From positions 62,001-126,000 of the forward strand of contig CAJUJN010000001.1 of the NCBI GenBank assembly GCA_910586775.1: a DNA stretch of 64,000 nucleotides, in the 5' to 3' direction. Numbering within the stretch: the first letter of the stretch is position 1; each line of letters begins with the position of its first letter. Under the pieces are notes generated by a model. The model had not been told where the DNA came from. It made no database searches and worked only from the letters and a program-made list of their open reading frames with translations. Made by a program: the position numbers and the translations under genes. Source of the DNA: an uncultured Acetatifactor sp. (GTDB taxonomy: Bacteria > Bacillota > Clostridia > Lachnospirales > Lachnospiraceae). Below, piece by piece: positions 17,820 to 27,278 of the stretch.

Positions 17820-20800
17820 TCACTCTTCCCCGTCCAGGAGTGCCGATGCCTCCGGCTTCTCCTTCAGCCACCTGCTCATCACCGCGAGCAGCTGTGGAAC
17901 ATCCAGGGGTTTCGTCAAATGTTCATTCATACCCGCCTCACGGCTGGCGGCGATATCCTCCGCAAAGGCATTTGCCGACAGCGCAATGATCGGAATCGTA
18001 AACGCGTCCTCCCGGGGCAGTTTCCGGATAGCCCGCGTGGCCTCATAACCGTTCATCACCGGCATCTGGATATCCATAAATATCATATCGAAATGCCCTT
18101 CTGCCATCTCTCCGAACCGCTGCAGGCCTTCCCGCCCGTCCGACGCACATTCCACCGCAGCTCCAGTGGCACCGATGATCTCCATGGCAATCTCCTGGTT
18201 GATCACATTATCCTCCACCAAAAGAATTCTGCTGCCGCAGAAAATATCCTCCGAAGATTCACCGCCATCCCGTTCGTACTGTCCGCTCTCCGCGACTGCG
18301 CCGCTCTGTTTCAGGAACAGTGTCACCGTCACCTTCGTGCCCTGTCCGGCGGTGCTTTCCACGCTGATGTTTCCGCCCATCATCCGCACAATGTTCTGGG
18401 CGATGGTCATCCCCAGCCCTGTCCCCTCCACACGGCTGATGCGGGAATCCTCCTCCCGGCTGAAGGGCTCGAAAATATGGGGCACAAACTCCTCCTTCAT
18501 GCCGATGCCGTTATCCTGGAATACAAAATCATAGGAACCGCAGCCGTATTTCCTGCCTTCCCGTTCCGTAACCCACAGTTCCACCGAACCGCCGGCAGGG
18601 GTAAATTTCACGGAATTCCCCAGGATATTTAAAAAAACCTGACGCAGACGCCCCCAGTCCCCAACTACATCCGCGTGCTGCACCTCCAGGGGATAGACCG
18701 TCAACTTCATCCCTTTCTGACGAACCTCCGGCATTATGGTATCCGTCACATTCTGAATCATGTCCGGCAGCCGGAATGCATCCGCCGACAAATCCACATT
18801 TCCCGACTCAATCTCGTTCATATCCAGGATTTCATTCACCAGGGAAAGCAGGTTTGTACTGGAAGACATGATTTTTCCAAGGCAGTCCTCCACCCGATTC
18901 TTGTCATCCATATGCTCGGATGCAATCTGGGTCATGCCGATAATACCGTTCATGGGTGTCCTGATATCATGGCTCATGTGGGAGAGGAACTCGCTCTTGG
19001 ATGCATTAGCCTGGTTTGCCGCCTCACAGGCCGCCTGGATTGCCCGCTGCTCCCGCATCTCCTTATGCTTGCTCTCCGTCACATCCTGAGCCACATAGAC
19101 GATATCCTTTGCCTTTCCCTCAGCATCCGTCTGAGCCATTACCGCCGTGGCACGAATCCAGCCGTAGTCCTCCTGGTCAATCTCCGTGCACTCGGGCTGC
19201 TTCCGGTACGCAAACGTAACAAACGGCTGCTCAGGCCCCAAAATCTGACTCAGGTTCCGGACACTCATGGTGTACAGATAATCAGCCCGATCCTCCGGAT
19301 GGACAAAGGTTTCCGCATAAGTGCGCAAAGCCGTCATATAATCCTTCTGTTCCCCCAGCACCTTCTCCACATCCCCCAGCTGGGTCACACTTCGCAGCAG
19401 CTGATTTTCCAGATCCACATAATATGTGGCAAAAAACATGCTGCTCAGGCTGCCGATAATGCTTGCCTGCTCCTGAGCTTTCTTGCGCGCCTTTTCCTCC
19501 TGAAGCTTCTCCCTGGTAATATCCCTCCCCAGGATATTGACCAGCACCTGTCCGTTCCTGCGAATATAAGTCACATGCTGTTCCAGCCACTGCACCGATG
19601 ACTGTTTCAGGCGGTACTGACAGATTTCCTCCGAATAGTCCTGGGTCTTCCCTGCCTGTTCCCGCATATGCTCCGGTGCCATAACCTTTCTGAAATGCTC
19701 TATATCTTCCGAATACACGGAGGATTCCAACGCTCTCCGGTAATAGTGCGTATAGCTTCCCGTACCGATACTCTGGGTCTCCGCATTCTCATTGAGCCAG
19801 TAACGCTCACACTGGTCGCTGTCCAACCGAATCGTGGTCATAACGCTGAAACGGGATTTGAGAATAGCCGCCATCTGTATATCCCGCTGGGAAAGCGCCT
19901 GTTCCTGCCGCACACGCTTATCCACATCCTGAAGCGCCAGAACCGTATGATCCTTCGTCCCCTGGTTTCTGCCGAAATACGCGATTACGGCCACATACCG
20001 ATACCCACTGCCGCTTCGCCACTGACAGAGCATATCTGTCTTCTGCACACCTGTATCCCTGACCTGGCGCAGACCCTCCAGGGAAAATTTCTGGACAAAT
20101 TTCTCCTGATTATCCCGATGAATCTGCCGCAGAAGCCTGGAATGCATCACCACATCCCACATCAAGGCCTGGGAAATCCATCCGTCCTGACTATATCCTT
20201 CCTCCCTGATCAGGTTTACTTTCCCGTTGCTTAAATCTATGGCGTAGACACCAAAGTTCTGCTCTCCCAGTGTACGGGTAACCTCCTGAAGACGGACACT
20301 GGCTTCATCCAGCTCCAGGCTCTCCTTCAGCATGTCCTGTACATCCTTCATATACAAAAGAACTACCTGCTCCTCTTCCGTATATCCGGAATCCGGCACT
20401 ATCTCCATCAGATTCCAGCGAAACCCGTTGGGGGAACGCCGCCTGTAGCTACAGAACAGCATCTTGCGCCCCGTGCGCAGCGCGCCCTTCAGATAATCCA
20501 GATGAGTGAAACTCAGAAAACGATCCATATCCTCCGGATGTATAACCCCCTCATCCGTAAACTGCTCCAGCCATGCCGAAAAGGTCTCCGCATCCCTGTC
20601 CGCGGACCAGTCCTCCACAGCCCGTTTTACGATACTGTAGCTGTTTCTCGTCAGGTTTACCCTCAAAATTTTCCTGTATACAGGACTGGTTTCATCCCTG
20701 TGAGGCGTCACCGTGATCACAAATGCCGGTATCGACTCCTCCCAGAGAATCCGCTTCGCAACAATATCCACGGCTCTGCCCGCAGGCCCGTCACAGCTCA

Positions 20801-21017
20801 CCGACCGGCTTTCCTCCCTATCCCCGATTGTCCGGAGCGGGCAATTCTCACAGAAACTGCCCCGCAGCTTATCACAGGACACTCCTTTTCTCATCTGAGG
20901 TACCATCTCATGTACCCGTTTATTAAAATATACTACTTCGTGAGTATCCTCCCGAACCACATGTATGCCGGCTTCCGGTATGGAATCCAAAATTTTCTCA
21001 TAATCTCTGATATCCAT
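17820..21017 (-). CDS. Hybrid sensor histidine kinase / response regulator
   Basis: Cytoplasmic hybrid two-component protein of 1065 aa. The ATG at 21017 has GGGGAG 6 nt upstream; the frame is open for 134 more codons, but those overlap the next gene. No membrane segment is visible. Residues 1-660 contain several PAS-like sensor regions, the first with a cysteine cluster (GSFCENCPL). The dimerisation/phosphoacceptor helix has H683 in HMSHDIRTPMNG. The ATPase domain has N-box GNSVKFTP and G-boxes DNGIGMK and EGTGLGM. The C-terminal receiver starts near 930 with phosphoacceptor D982 in MIFMDIQMP. No DNA-binding output partner is nearby. It has its own promoter. Confidence 0.93.
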   Translation of the reverse strand: MDIRDYEKILDSIPEAGIHVVREDTHEVVYFNKRVHEMVPQMRKGVSCDKLRGSFCENCPLRTIGDREESRSVSCDGPAGRAVDIVAKRILWEESIPAFVITVTPHRDETSPVYRKILRVNLTRNSYSIVKRAVEDWSADRDAETFSAWLEQFTDEGVIHPEDMDRFLSFTHLDYLKGALRTGRKMLFCSYRRRSPNGFRWNLMEIVPDSGYTEEEQVVLLYMKDVQDMLKESLELDEASVRLQEVTRTLGEQNFGVYAIDLSNGKVNLIREEGYSQDGWISQALMWDVVMHSRLLRQIHRDNQEKFVQKFSLEGLRQVRDTGVQKTDMLCQWRSGSGYRYVAVIAYFGRNQGTKDHTVLALQDVDKRVRQEQALSQRDIQMAAILKSRFSVMTTIRLDSDQCERYWLNENAETQSIGTGSYTHYYRRALESSVYSEDIEHFRKVMAPEHMREQAGKTQDYSEEICQYRLKQSSVQWLEQHVTYIRRNGQVLVNILGRDITREKLQEEKARKKAQEQASIIGSLSSMFFATYYVDLENQLLRSVTQLGDVEKVLGEQKDYMTALRTYAETFVHPEDRADYLYTMSVRNLSQILGPEQPFVTFAYRKQPECTEIDQEDYGWIRATAVMAQTDAEGKAKDIVYVAQDVTESKHKEMREQRAIQAACEAANQANASKSEFLSHMSHDIRTPMNGIIGMTQIASEHMDDKNRVEDCLGKIMSSSTNLLSLVNEILDMNEIESGNVDLSADAFRLPDMIQNVTDTIMPEVRQKGMKLTVYPLEVQHADVVGDWGRLRQVFLNILGNSVKFTPAGGSVELWVTEREGRKYGCGSYDFVFQDNGIGMKEEFVPHIFEPFSREEDSRISRVEGTGLGMTIAQNIVRMMGGNISVESTAGQGTKVTVTLFLKQSGAVAESGQYERDGGESSEDIFCGSRILLVEDNVINQEIAMEIIGATGAAVECASDGREGLQRFGEMAEGHFDMIFMDIQMPVMNGYEATRAIRKLPREDAFTIPIIALSANAFAEDIAASREAGMNEHLTKPLDVPQLLAVMSRWLKEKPEASALLDGEE

Positions 21018-21057
21018 GCTGTTCTCCCCGATTCCAATGCTGAAACAATCTGTACTT

Positions 21058-21086
21058 ATTTTAACACGGAATCGGGCAAGAATCAA
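21058..21086 (-). promoter_or_regulatory. Probable promoter of the hybrid kinase
   Basis: On the minus strand TTGATT (21081-21086) and TAAAAT (21058-21063) are exactly 17 bp apart and about 40 bp before the ATG at 21017. Confidence 0.6.
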
Positions 21087-21138
21087 GGTTGAGGATAAAG
21101 TCATCATGGTTGTTTCGCGAATTATATCCCCGAATAAA

Positions 21139-21172
21139 TGAGCCGGAACAAACTTAACGTTTTTCCGGCTTA
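21139..21172 (-). terminator. Weak terminator-like hairpin after the two-domain GT2
   Basis: Read on the minus strand, AGCCGGAA pairs with TTCCGGCT around a 14-nt loop and is followed by CATTTATT. It lies about 45 bp after the stop codon at 21217. The T tract is imperfect. Confidence 0.4.
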
Positions 21173-21216
21173 CTTCCATGGCGAAGGCCATGCGCTGTTG
21201 AAACAATCCTGTGCAG

Positions 21217-23217
21217 TCATTGTACCCTGAGCGAAAAATCACTTCTGTCCAATGAAAAATTTCGATTGAAATAAGGGTCTCCCGCAGCCAGCGCTGCCTT
21301 CCACTTCTTCCGGAATGCTTCAGACTCCCGGTCATAGCGTCTGGCACGCTCTCCCTGGGTATCCGGTCCCCTGGAGGCAGATTCATAGTGGAACAGTTCC
21401 GCAAAAGGCGTAAATACATTCAAGAGCCCCATTACACGTAATTTCAAGCAAAAATCAACGTCATTCAGCGATACTGCAAATTCCTCCTCCAATCCCCCCA
21501 CCGCTTCATACAGACTTTTCTTGACCATCAGGCAGGCCCCTGTTACCGCGCTCATGTCCTGTGCATAACACAGACGTCCCATATACCCCAGGTTCTGGCG
21601 GTGCTGTTTGTAATGGACATGGCCGGCAGTTCCATGAGCGCCCAGGCCGATGACTACGCCGGCATGCTGAATGGTCTTGTCCGGATAATAAAGTTTTGCG
21701 CCTACGGCTCCCACATCCTGCCGCTGAGCATACATCAGCATTTCTTCCATCCAGTTTACAGTGATAACTTCCGTGTCGTTATTCAGAAGCAGGACATATT
21801 CGCCGGAGGCACATTTTACACCCAGGTTGTTGACTGCCGAATAATTGAAATCCCCATGGTAGGTCGCAATGACTATCCTGCCGTCTTCACTGCGGAGCAT
21901 CTGCAGGGACTTATCATAATCATATCCAAGCAGCCGGCTGTAGTATTTCCTGATCTCCTCCGTAGTACTGTTGTTCTCCACAATTATGATCTCAAAATTA
22001 TCATAAGTGGATTTCTCCAATATGGAATTCACACAGCGCCGTAAATCCTCCGCATGTTCTTTATTTGCAATGACAATCGATATCTTCGGCGTACCAATAA
22101 TCTGATAACGAATCCTGAAAATCGTCTCGAAAGCCCTTGTGCTCTCAATCTTAAAATGCTCATATCCATGCTTTCTCAGATGCTCCGCCACCGCCCCCTT
22201 CGCGGCCTCAATGGCATATGGCTTGGCTTCAATATTGGATGCGGTGGAGCCCGGATGGCTCCTCCAGTAATACATCAGCCGCGGCACATGCACAATCTTC
22301 TCAGCATTGTCCGTAAGCCGCAGGATCATATCGTGGTCCTGGCTGCCGTCAAATTTCTTCCGGAACAATTCGTTTCCATCCAGCAGCTTCCTGGAAAAAA
22401 CACTGAAGTGGCAGATATAATTATTCGCGCACAAATTGTCCGGAGCATAGTCCGGCTTGAAATGCATGGTCAGCATACGGTTGATGTCGCCGCTTCTAAA
22501 TGTAGTCTCATCGCAATACAGATAATCCGCATTCTGTTCATTGATTGCCTTTACATATTCGTAGAGCACGCTGGGATGGAGCAGGTCATCCTGGTCCAAC
22601 AGACCGATGTACTCCCCTGTGGCCATCTGCAGGCATGCATTGGTATTCCCGGCTATGCCGTCATTTTTCTCCAGATGCTTATAGACAATCCTGCCTTCGG
22701 ATTTCGCCGCATATTCCCTGCAAATATCCCCCAGATAGCTGTGGGCTTCATCGGAGCCGTCGGCAAGGCACAGTTCCCAGTTACGGTAGGTCTGTTTCAT
22801 GACGGAATCCATCATCTCTATCTGGAACTCTCTCTCATTATTCCACAGCGGCACCAGAATGCTGATTTTCACCATCCGCGGAAATACGGCGCTGCTCTCC
22901 GCCGCCGCCTGCTCCGGCGTCGGGAAGCTCTCCGTGCCAAACTGCTTCATAGCCTCCCGCTCACGCTTTTTATACGCCACCTTGGAAAGTACACCTCTGG
23001 GGCCTCCGCAGTTACGCAGCCTGTCCCTCTGACGGATTACCCAGTGGAGCACATCCCTGCCGGGCTTGCTGGCTTTCCAGAGGGGATTATTTTTGATACG
23101 GTTCAGCTTCCATTCCAACTCCTCATTTTTTGCTTCCAGATCGGCTATACGCCCCGCCAGGTCGGCACATTTCAAATGTTCCTGTTCATAAGCTTCCCTG
23201 TAATCCGTCTCTCCCAT
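21217..23217 (-). CDS. Bifunctional GT2 glycosyltransferase (two GT-A domains, N-terminal coiled coil)
   Basis: Large polysaccharide polymerising or extending transferase, 666 aa. Residues 1-45 form a heptad-rich coiled coil, followed by the NNPLWKASKPGRD motif often found in multi-domain O-antigen enzymes. The first GT2 domain (about 115-370) has KISILVPLWNNE, IGLLDQDDLLHPS and DHDMILRL. The second (about 385-640) has KISIVIANKEH, LLLNNDTEVI and SLNDVDFCLKL. A double-domain GT2 can add two sugars or alternate linkages. GAGGAAGCG precedes the ATG. It is the most promoter-distal gene of the wzm/wzt/rml block, 56 bp below the methyltransferase-kinase gene, which suggests that it builds the ABC-exported chain. 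Confidence 0.9.
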   Translation of the reverse strand: MGETDYREAYEQEHLKCADLAGRIADLEAKNEELEWKLNRIKNNPLWKASKPGRDVLHWVIRQRDRLRNCGGPRGVLSKVAYKKREREAMKQFGTESFPTPEQAAAESSAVFPRMVKISILVPLWNNEREFQIEMMDSVMKQTYRNWELCLADGSDEAHSYLGDICREYAAKSEGRIVYKHLEKNDGIAGNTNACLQMATGEYIGLLDQDDLLHPSVLYEYVKAINEQNADYLYCDETTFRSGDINRMLTMHFKPDYAPDNLCANNYICHFSVFSRKLLDGNELFRKKFDGSQDHDMILRLTDNAEKIVHVPRLMYYWRSHPGSTASNIEAKPYAIEAAKGAVAEHLRKHGYEHFKIESTRAFETIFRIRYQIIGTPKISIVIANKEHAEDLRRCVNSILEKSTYDNFEIIIVENNSTTEEIRKYYSRLLGYDYDKSLQMLRSEDGRIVIATYHGDFNYSAVNNLGVKCASGEYVLLLNNDTEVITVNWMEEMLMYAQRQDVGAVGAKLYYPDKTIQHAGVVIGLGAHGTAGHVHYKQHRQNLGYMGRLCYAQDMSAVTGACLMVKKSLYEAVGGLEEEFAVSLNDVDFCLKLRVMGLLNVFTPFAELFHYESASRGPDTQGERARRYDRESEAFRKKWKAALAAGDPYFNRNFSLDRSDFSLRVQ

Positions 23218-23273
23218 ACGCTTCCTCTTTCTCCGATTCGCCTTCAGACATTAGAGTGCAGATTGCTGACCGT

Positions 23274-25565
23274 TCAAAACTTCCGCTTACTTCTGGCCTC
23301 CATGTCCTTCGCAATCGGCATCGGCAGGCGCACGATTTCCAGCCGCACCCGCAATTTATTCTCCTCTTTCCGCTCCAACCGCTCCAGATTTACATTAATA
23401 TTGGGATCATCTGTGGCAAAGACAATGCTGGGGCAGTCCTTCTCCCCGTCCTTGTCCGCCGCCGGCACGATGCTTCCGTTTGCATAGAGAAGCCTGCGCT
23501 TATGCAGCGGTACCGTGGCTCCGTTAAAGGACATCTCCCGCACCTTCACCGCGCAGGGGTACATCCCCGGGTCTATGCGCAGCATCTTCACATCGCCGCC
23601 CACCTTCAGCTCCAGCTCAATCAGCCAGTCTCCCTGATAGGCCTCCCGCACAAAATAAGAATCTTCCTCATTATATCCCTGTCCCTTATCCTCATAGATC
23701 TGAACCCGGTTCACGTCCTGCGAATCGCTGTACTTTTCAAGCCAGTCCTGGGGCCTCATAACGCGGCAGCCTATTCTTTCCCTCATCTCGGCCATGGAAG
23801 AACGGTCTCCCGTCACAAACCTTTGGAAATCCCCCTCTTCCTCCCAGAATTCCTTCACCTCGCGCTCCGTGACCGAAAGTTCCTCCCGAATCCAGTCCAG
23901 GCTCAGCTTCTTCCGCTTCTCATCCTCCAACAGGTACCAGTACGCCGCCCGGAAAGCAAGGCGTTTCATATCCATAGGCTTCCCGAAGGTCCATTCGTAG
24001 TCAATCAGCGTCCATTTTCCATTCAGAAGCTCTGTTTCCGTACAGTCCCGGAATCCCTCTGAGCCCTGCTCCGGTCCCCGGAAATCCGGCGTCTGGCGTG
24101 CATCCCATTGGGCACCACGCTTCTGCAGGTCCTCCCGCTGAAATTCCATCCGCTGTCCGGCTCCCCGGCGGATATCCTGTCCATGTATCCCGTCCTGCCC
24201 CTCTCCTTCCGGGCTGATTAAAATATTCCCGAACACCAGGTCAAAATCGGCAGCCGGATAGCTGCTGTTATAGCCGACCCGCTCCACAAACTGCCTGAAG
24301 TATCTGCGAAAGGCCTCCAGGTCATTCCTGTCCAGGCATCTGTCCATCACTTCCAACAACGAAATCCCCCGCACAAACTCAAACTGCGCACAGAACTGCC
24401 CGTCCACCTCCACCAGCTCGCATTCATTGATCTCCAGCTTTCCGCCCTGATACCGCTCCTTCAGACTCTCACAGGCCGCCGCCATTCCCCGCACATGCTC
24501 CTCTGCAATCTCCCCTATGGGATACTTCCTGACGATGTATGTCTCCTGACTATTTCCCTGGCGGTCTCTGTACCAGTCTCTCAGGATTTCCGTCCGGACA
24601 GCATATTCAGCCGCCCGGTCATTAGAATATTTCACGAATTTCACGTCAAACCCATGCCCGATGACTGCCACAAAGGAATTGGAAAACAGCGGGAACAGCC
24701 CGTCCTCCGTCATGCCGTCAAAAGCATTTTTCTCATTGAAGAGCAGAAGCCTGTCGCTGTCGAAATTCCGTAAATTATTAAACAGTTCTCCCTTTCCGGG
24801 CAGATACTCGTCGCTGTACAAAGCCGTCATAAATTTATAATCCGGATAAGGGTAATAGAAATGATACTCTTCCGCCCCGCAGTTTAAAAAGATGCGCTCC
24901 AGACCGTTTCTGCTGAAAGTACGCACATCTCCGCCCGATATATAATTCTCGATACCTGAAAAATAAGTACCCAGATGATCCTCCCGACACCCTGCAAAAT
25001 ATTTTAAGCCGTATTTATTTTCTATGGCAATCACAATCCGCCCGCCGGGAGCAAGATGCGTGGAAAGCTTTTCCAGGTATGTCTCATAGGGCGTGTCGCC
25101 GCCCATATAATTTTTTGCATACTCAAAGACCCCGATCAGGCAGATATAATCAAAGTCCCTGGGCAACCCGGGCTCTATATCCTGAAAATTTCCCACATGA
25201 ATGGTGATATTGTCACATTCCCGGTGCCGGTAGGCATTGACCAGGCTGCGTTTCCTGGACAGTTCCACACACTCCACGCTGCCTGCCTTCCTGGAAAGCG
25301 CTCCTGTGACAGCGCCGCAGCCGCTGCCCACCTCCAACACCTTACATCCCTTGTGCATGGGAATCCAGTCCACTATATTTTCACGCAGAGAAGACAAATG
25401 ATATAGAAACGGCCAGGACTTCCGCTCTTCTATGATTGCATCATACTCGGAGGAAGATTTGCTCTTCACGATGTCCAGCAGCGCATCCTCCACATTTCCC
25501 TCACTGTAATAATCTTTTCCTGAATACTGGCTGTAATCCAGCTTTACTTTGCCGATTTCTTCCAT
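23274..25565 (-). CDS. SAM methyltransferase fused to a kinase-like domain, WbdD-like architecture
   Basis: 763-aa fusion. Residues ~60-270 are a class I methyltransferase with SAM loop VLEVGSGCG (76-84), the acidic residue in CVELS and CLIGVFEYA. Residues ~300-560 resemble an aminoglycoside-phosphotransferase/WbdD-type kinase: candidate lysines K312 and K347, a hinge-like FEFVRGISLLEV, a catalytic-loop-like DFDLVFGNILIS (N447) and a metal-site-like LIDYEWT (D522). A hydrophilic insert (~455-512) separates the last two motifs. The C-terminal ~110 residues form a beta-rich domain that I do not recognise. In E. coli O9a, WbdD methylates and phosphorylates the chain end to stop elongation. The neighbouring wzt with a cargo-type domain makes the same role plausible here, but activity is inference. 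Confidence 0.8.
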   Translation of the reverse strand: MEEIGKVKLDYSQYSGKDYYSEGNVEDALLDIVKSKSSSEYDAIIEERKSWPFLYHLSSLRENIVDWIPMHKGCKVLEVGSGCGAVTGALSRKAGSVECVELSRKRSLVNAYRHRECDNITIHVGNFQDIEPGLPRDFDYICLIGVFEYAKNYMGGDTPYETYLEKLSTHLAPGGRIVIAIENKYGLKYFAGCREDHLGTYFSGIENYISGGDVRTFSRNGLERIFLNCGAEEYHFYYPYPDYKFMTALYSDEYLPGKGELFNNLRNFDSDRLLLFNEKNAFDGMTEDGLFPLFSNSFVAVIGHGFDVKFVKYSNDRAAEYAVRTEILRDWYRDRQGNSQETYIVRKYPIGEIAEEHVRGMAAACESLKERYQGGKLEINECELVEVDGQFCAQFEFVRGISLLEVMDRCLDRNDLEAFRRYFRQFVERVGYNSSYPAADFDLVFGNILISPEGEGQDGIHGQDIRRGAGQRMEFQREDLQKRGAQWDARQTPDFRGPEQGSEGFRDCTETELLNGKWTLIDYEWTFGKPMDMKRLAFRAAYWYLLEDEKRKKLSLDWIREELSVTEREVKEFWEEEGDFQRFVTGDRSSMAEMRERIGCRVMRPQDWLEKYSDSQDVNRVQIYEDKGQGYNEEDSYFVREAYQGDWLIELELKVGGDVKMLRIDPGMYPCAVKVREMSFNGATVPLHKRRLLYANGSIVPAADKDGEKDCPSIVFATDDPNINVNLERLERKEENKLRVRLEIVRLPMPIAKDMEARSKRKF

Positions 25566-25613
25566 ATTTACATTCTGCAGCCTTTCATTCTGCCTTACAG
25601 ACCGGACAGCTTC

Positions 25614-25658
25614 TCAAAAACTTTTCCACCTGTGCGGTTGCAATCCACAGGTGGAAAA
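25614..25658 (-). terminator. Intra-operon terminator / attenuator after wzt
   Basis: TTTTCCACCTGTG (25622-25634) and CACAGGTGGAAAA (25646-25658) form a perfect 13-bp stem with an 11-nt loop. On the minus strand GTTTTTGAG follows. It lies between the wzt stop (25669) and the methyltransferase-kinase start (25565), so it could lower expression of the two distal genes. Confidence 0.75.
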
Positions 25659-25668
25659 CTTTTCCGCG

Positions 25669-27078
25669 TCAGTCTGCTGCCCGGGCCTCCTGCGGCGCAT
25701 CCGCCACCGTAACCTCAGACTCCATATCGTAATACCCCACTGTATCCTTATCCGACACCACCGTCACATCCATCACGTCATATAATCTGTGGTACACCTC
25801 AAATGTATCCCCATTGTATCCGGTCACCCCCAGGGACAGCAGATATTCCCCGCCCTGCAGGGTCATCTTCTGTGTAAAGGTGATATCCTTCACCTGTCCG
25901 GGCTCCCCGCTCTCCAGATATGCTTTTTCTATCATGGTGTTAGTGCCCGTAATCTCGATACCAAGTACATTTTTAATTGATAAAGCAAATATCGGTGCCG
26001 GCACATGGTCATGGAACCTGACACGCATATGCAGGGTAAACCTGCTTCCTTTCAGGATAGCCATAGCCCGCACCCCCCGCTCGTCCGTCACATAGTAATC
26101 CACGATTTCTGCCTGCTTCGTGCCGTATTCCTGGGCATCCGGGTTCACTCCCCGGGCTGCTCTGCCTCCTGAAGCTTCCTCCTGCGCGCACTTTCCTGCG
26201 TCTTCCCTGATGCTTCCATCACGTCCGGCACCCGCCTGTCCTCTGCTTCCACAGCCGCCCTCTGCCTGTCCGCTGCCTCCATGCCCGCCGTCCGCCTGAA
26301 TCTCGTACTGCCCCACCAGAACCCGCTTATAAGCATCTATCATTTCCTTGGGAGAACCTTCCCCCAGAAGATTTCCCTTATTCAGCAGAAATACCCTGTC
26401 ACAGTATTTGCTGATAATGCTCAGATCATGGCTGACAAAAACGATGGTTTTCCCCATCTTCTTGAATTCCTCAAATTTATGATAACACTTCGCCTGAAAA
26501 AACACATCGCCCACCGAAAGAGCCTCGTCCACAATGAGGATTTCAGGCTCGATATTGATTGCCACCGCAAAAGCCAGACGCACAAACATCCCGCTGGAAT
26601 AGGTTTTCACCGGTTGGTTCACATAATCCCCGATATCCGCAAACTCCAGGATTTCCGGCAGCTTCTCGTCAATTTCCTTATCCGTAAACCCCATCATGGT
26701 GCCGTTTAGATACACATTCTCGATTCCGTTGTATTCCATATTAAAACCCGCGCCCAACTCCAACAGCGCGGAAATCCGCCCTGCCACATGGACATGCCCC
26801 GATGTGGGATTGAGTACTCCGGTGATAATCTTCAATATGGTGGACTTGCCCGAGCCATTGGTGCCGATGATACCCACAGTCTCACCCCGGTAGATATTCA
26901 TGTTGACGCCGTTTAAGGCATAGTGCAGCTTATGAGACTGCTTTCTGCCCAGGCCCAGAGATTCCTTTACCCTGTCTCTGGCCCTGTCATACAGCTTGTA
27001 TATCTTTACCACATCTTTGATTTCAATTGCAGGGATATCCACCCCCTGCACCTTCGTCTCCGTCTCTCTGTCTCTCAT
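25669..27078 (-). CDS. wzt: Polysaccharide ABC exporter ATP-binding protein with C-terminal cargo-type domain
   Basis: Energises export of lipid-linked polysaccharide through Wzm. The ATG at 27078 has GGGG 4 nt upstream and is preferred to the one six codons earlier. The NBD has Walker A GTNGSGKST (72-80), signature YSSGM (160-164), Walker B ILIVDEAL (180-187) and a switch His in FVSHDLS. After a Gly/Ala/Glu-rich linker (~262-315) there is a beta-sandwich domain (~320-469; EIVDYYVTDERG, FALSIKNVLGIEITGTNT). This matches the Wzt C-terminal domain that recognises the modified chain end in E. coli O8/O9a. Such a domain implies export of a terminated polymer (inference). Confidence 0.93.
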   Translation of the reverse strand: MRDRETETKVQGVDIPAIEIKDVVKIYKLYDRARDRVKESLGLGRKQSHKLHYALNGVNMNIYRGETVGIIGTNGSGKSTILKIITGVLNPTSGHVHVAGRISALLELGAGFNMEYNGIENVYLNGTMMGFTDKEIDEKLPEILEFADIGDYVNQPVKTYSSGMFVRLAFAVAINIEPEILIVDEALSVGDVFFQAKCYHKFEEFKKMGKTIVFVSHDLSIISKYCDRVFLLNKGNLLGEGSPKEMIDAYKRVLVGQYEIQADGGHGGSGQAEGGCGSRGQAGAGRDGSIREDAGKCAQEEASGGRAARGVNPDAQEYGTKQAEIVDYYVTDERGVRAMAILKGSRFTLHMRVRFHDHVPAPIFALSIKNVLGIEITGTNTMIEKAYLESGEPGQVKDITFTQKMTLQGGEYLLSLGVTGYNGDTFEVYHRLYDVMDVTVVSDKDTVGYYDMESEVTVADAPQEARAAD

Positions 27079-27139
27079 GATACCCCTATACCGCATTTTT
27101 CATGCTGCAGACCGCCTGGCATACAGAAGCTGCTTTTTC

Positions 27140-27157
27140 CTGTCCGCCCCGGACAGG
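27140..27157. repeat. Inverted repeat between wzm and wzt
   Basis: CCTGTCC-GCCC-CGGACAGG is a short near-perfect palindrome without a T tract on the transcribed strand. The rest of the 200-bp wzm-wzt gap contains two ~33-bp imperfect direct copies of GCCGCTGCACA..TCCCGGGCAG (27200-27262). Confidence 0.4.
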
Positions 27158-27278
27158 TCCATCGTCCTGCTACCGTGCCATTCAAGGCAGGGCATTCTTT
27201 TCGCCGCTGCACATTCCCGGGCAGTCCCTGTTTCCGCCGCTGCACACTTCCGGGCAGAAGCCATACAGCCCCTGGCCG

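Noticed and set aside
21018..21419. N-terminal extension of the hybrid kinase
   Set aside because: The open frame continues into the downstream end of the GT2 gene, lacks domain similarity, and a good ribosome site sits at the internal ATG at 21017.
22054..23487. Long plus-strand open frame (477 codons) opposite the two-domain GT2
   Set aside because: Antisense to conserved motifs on the minus strand, no recognisable protein pattern, no ribosome site.
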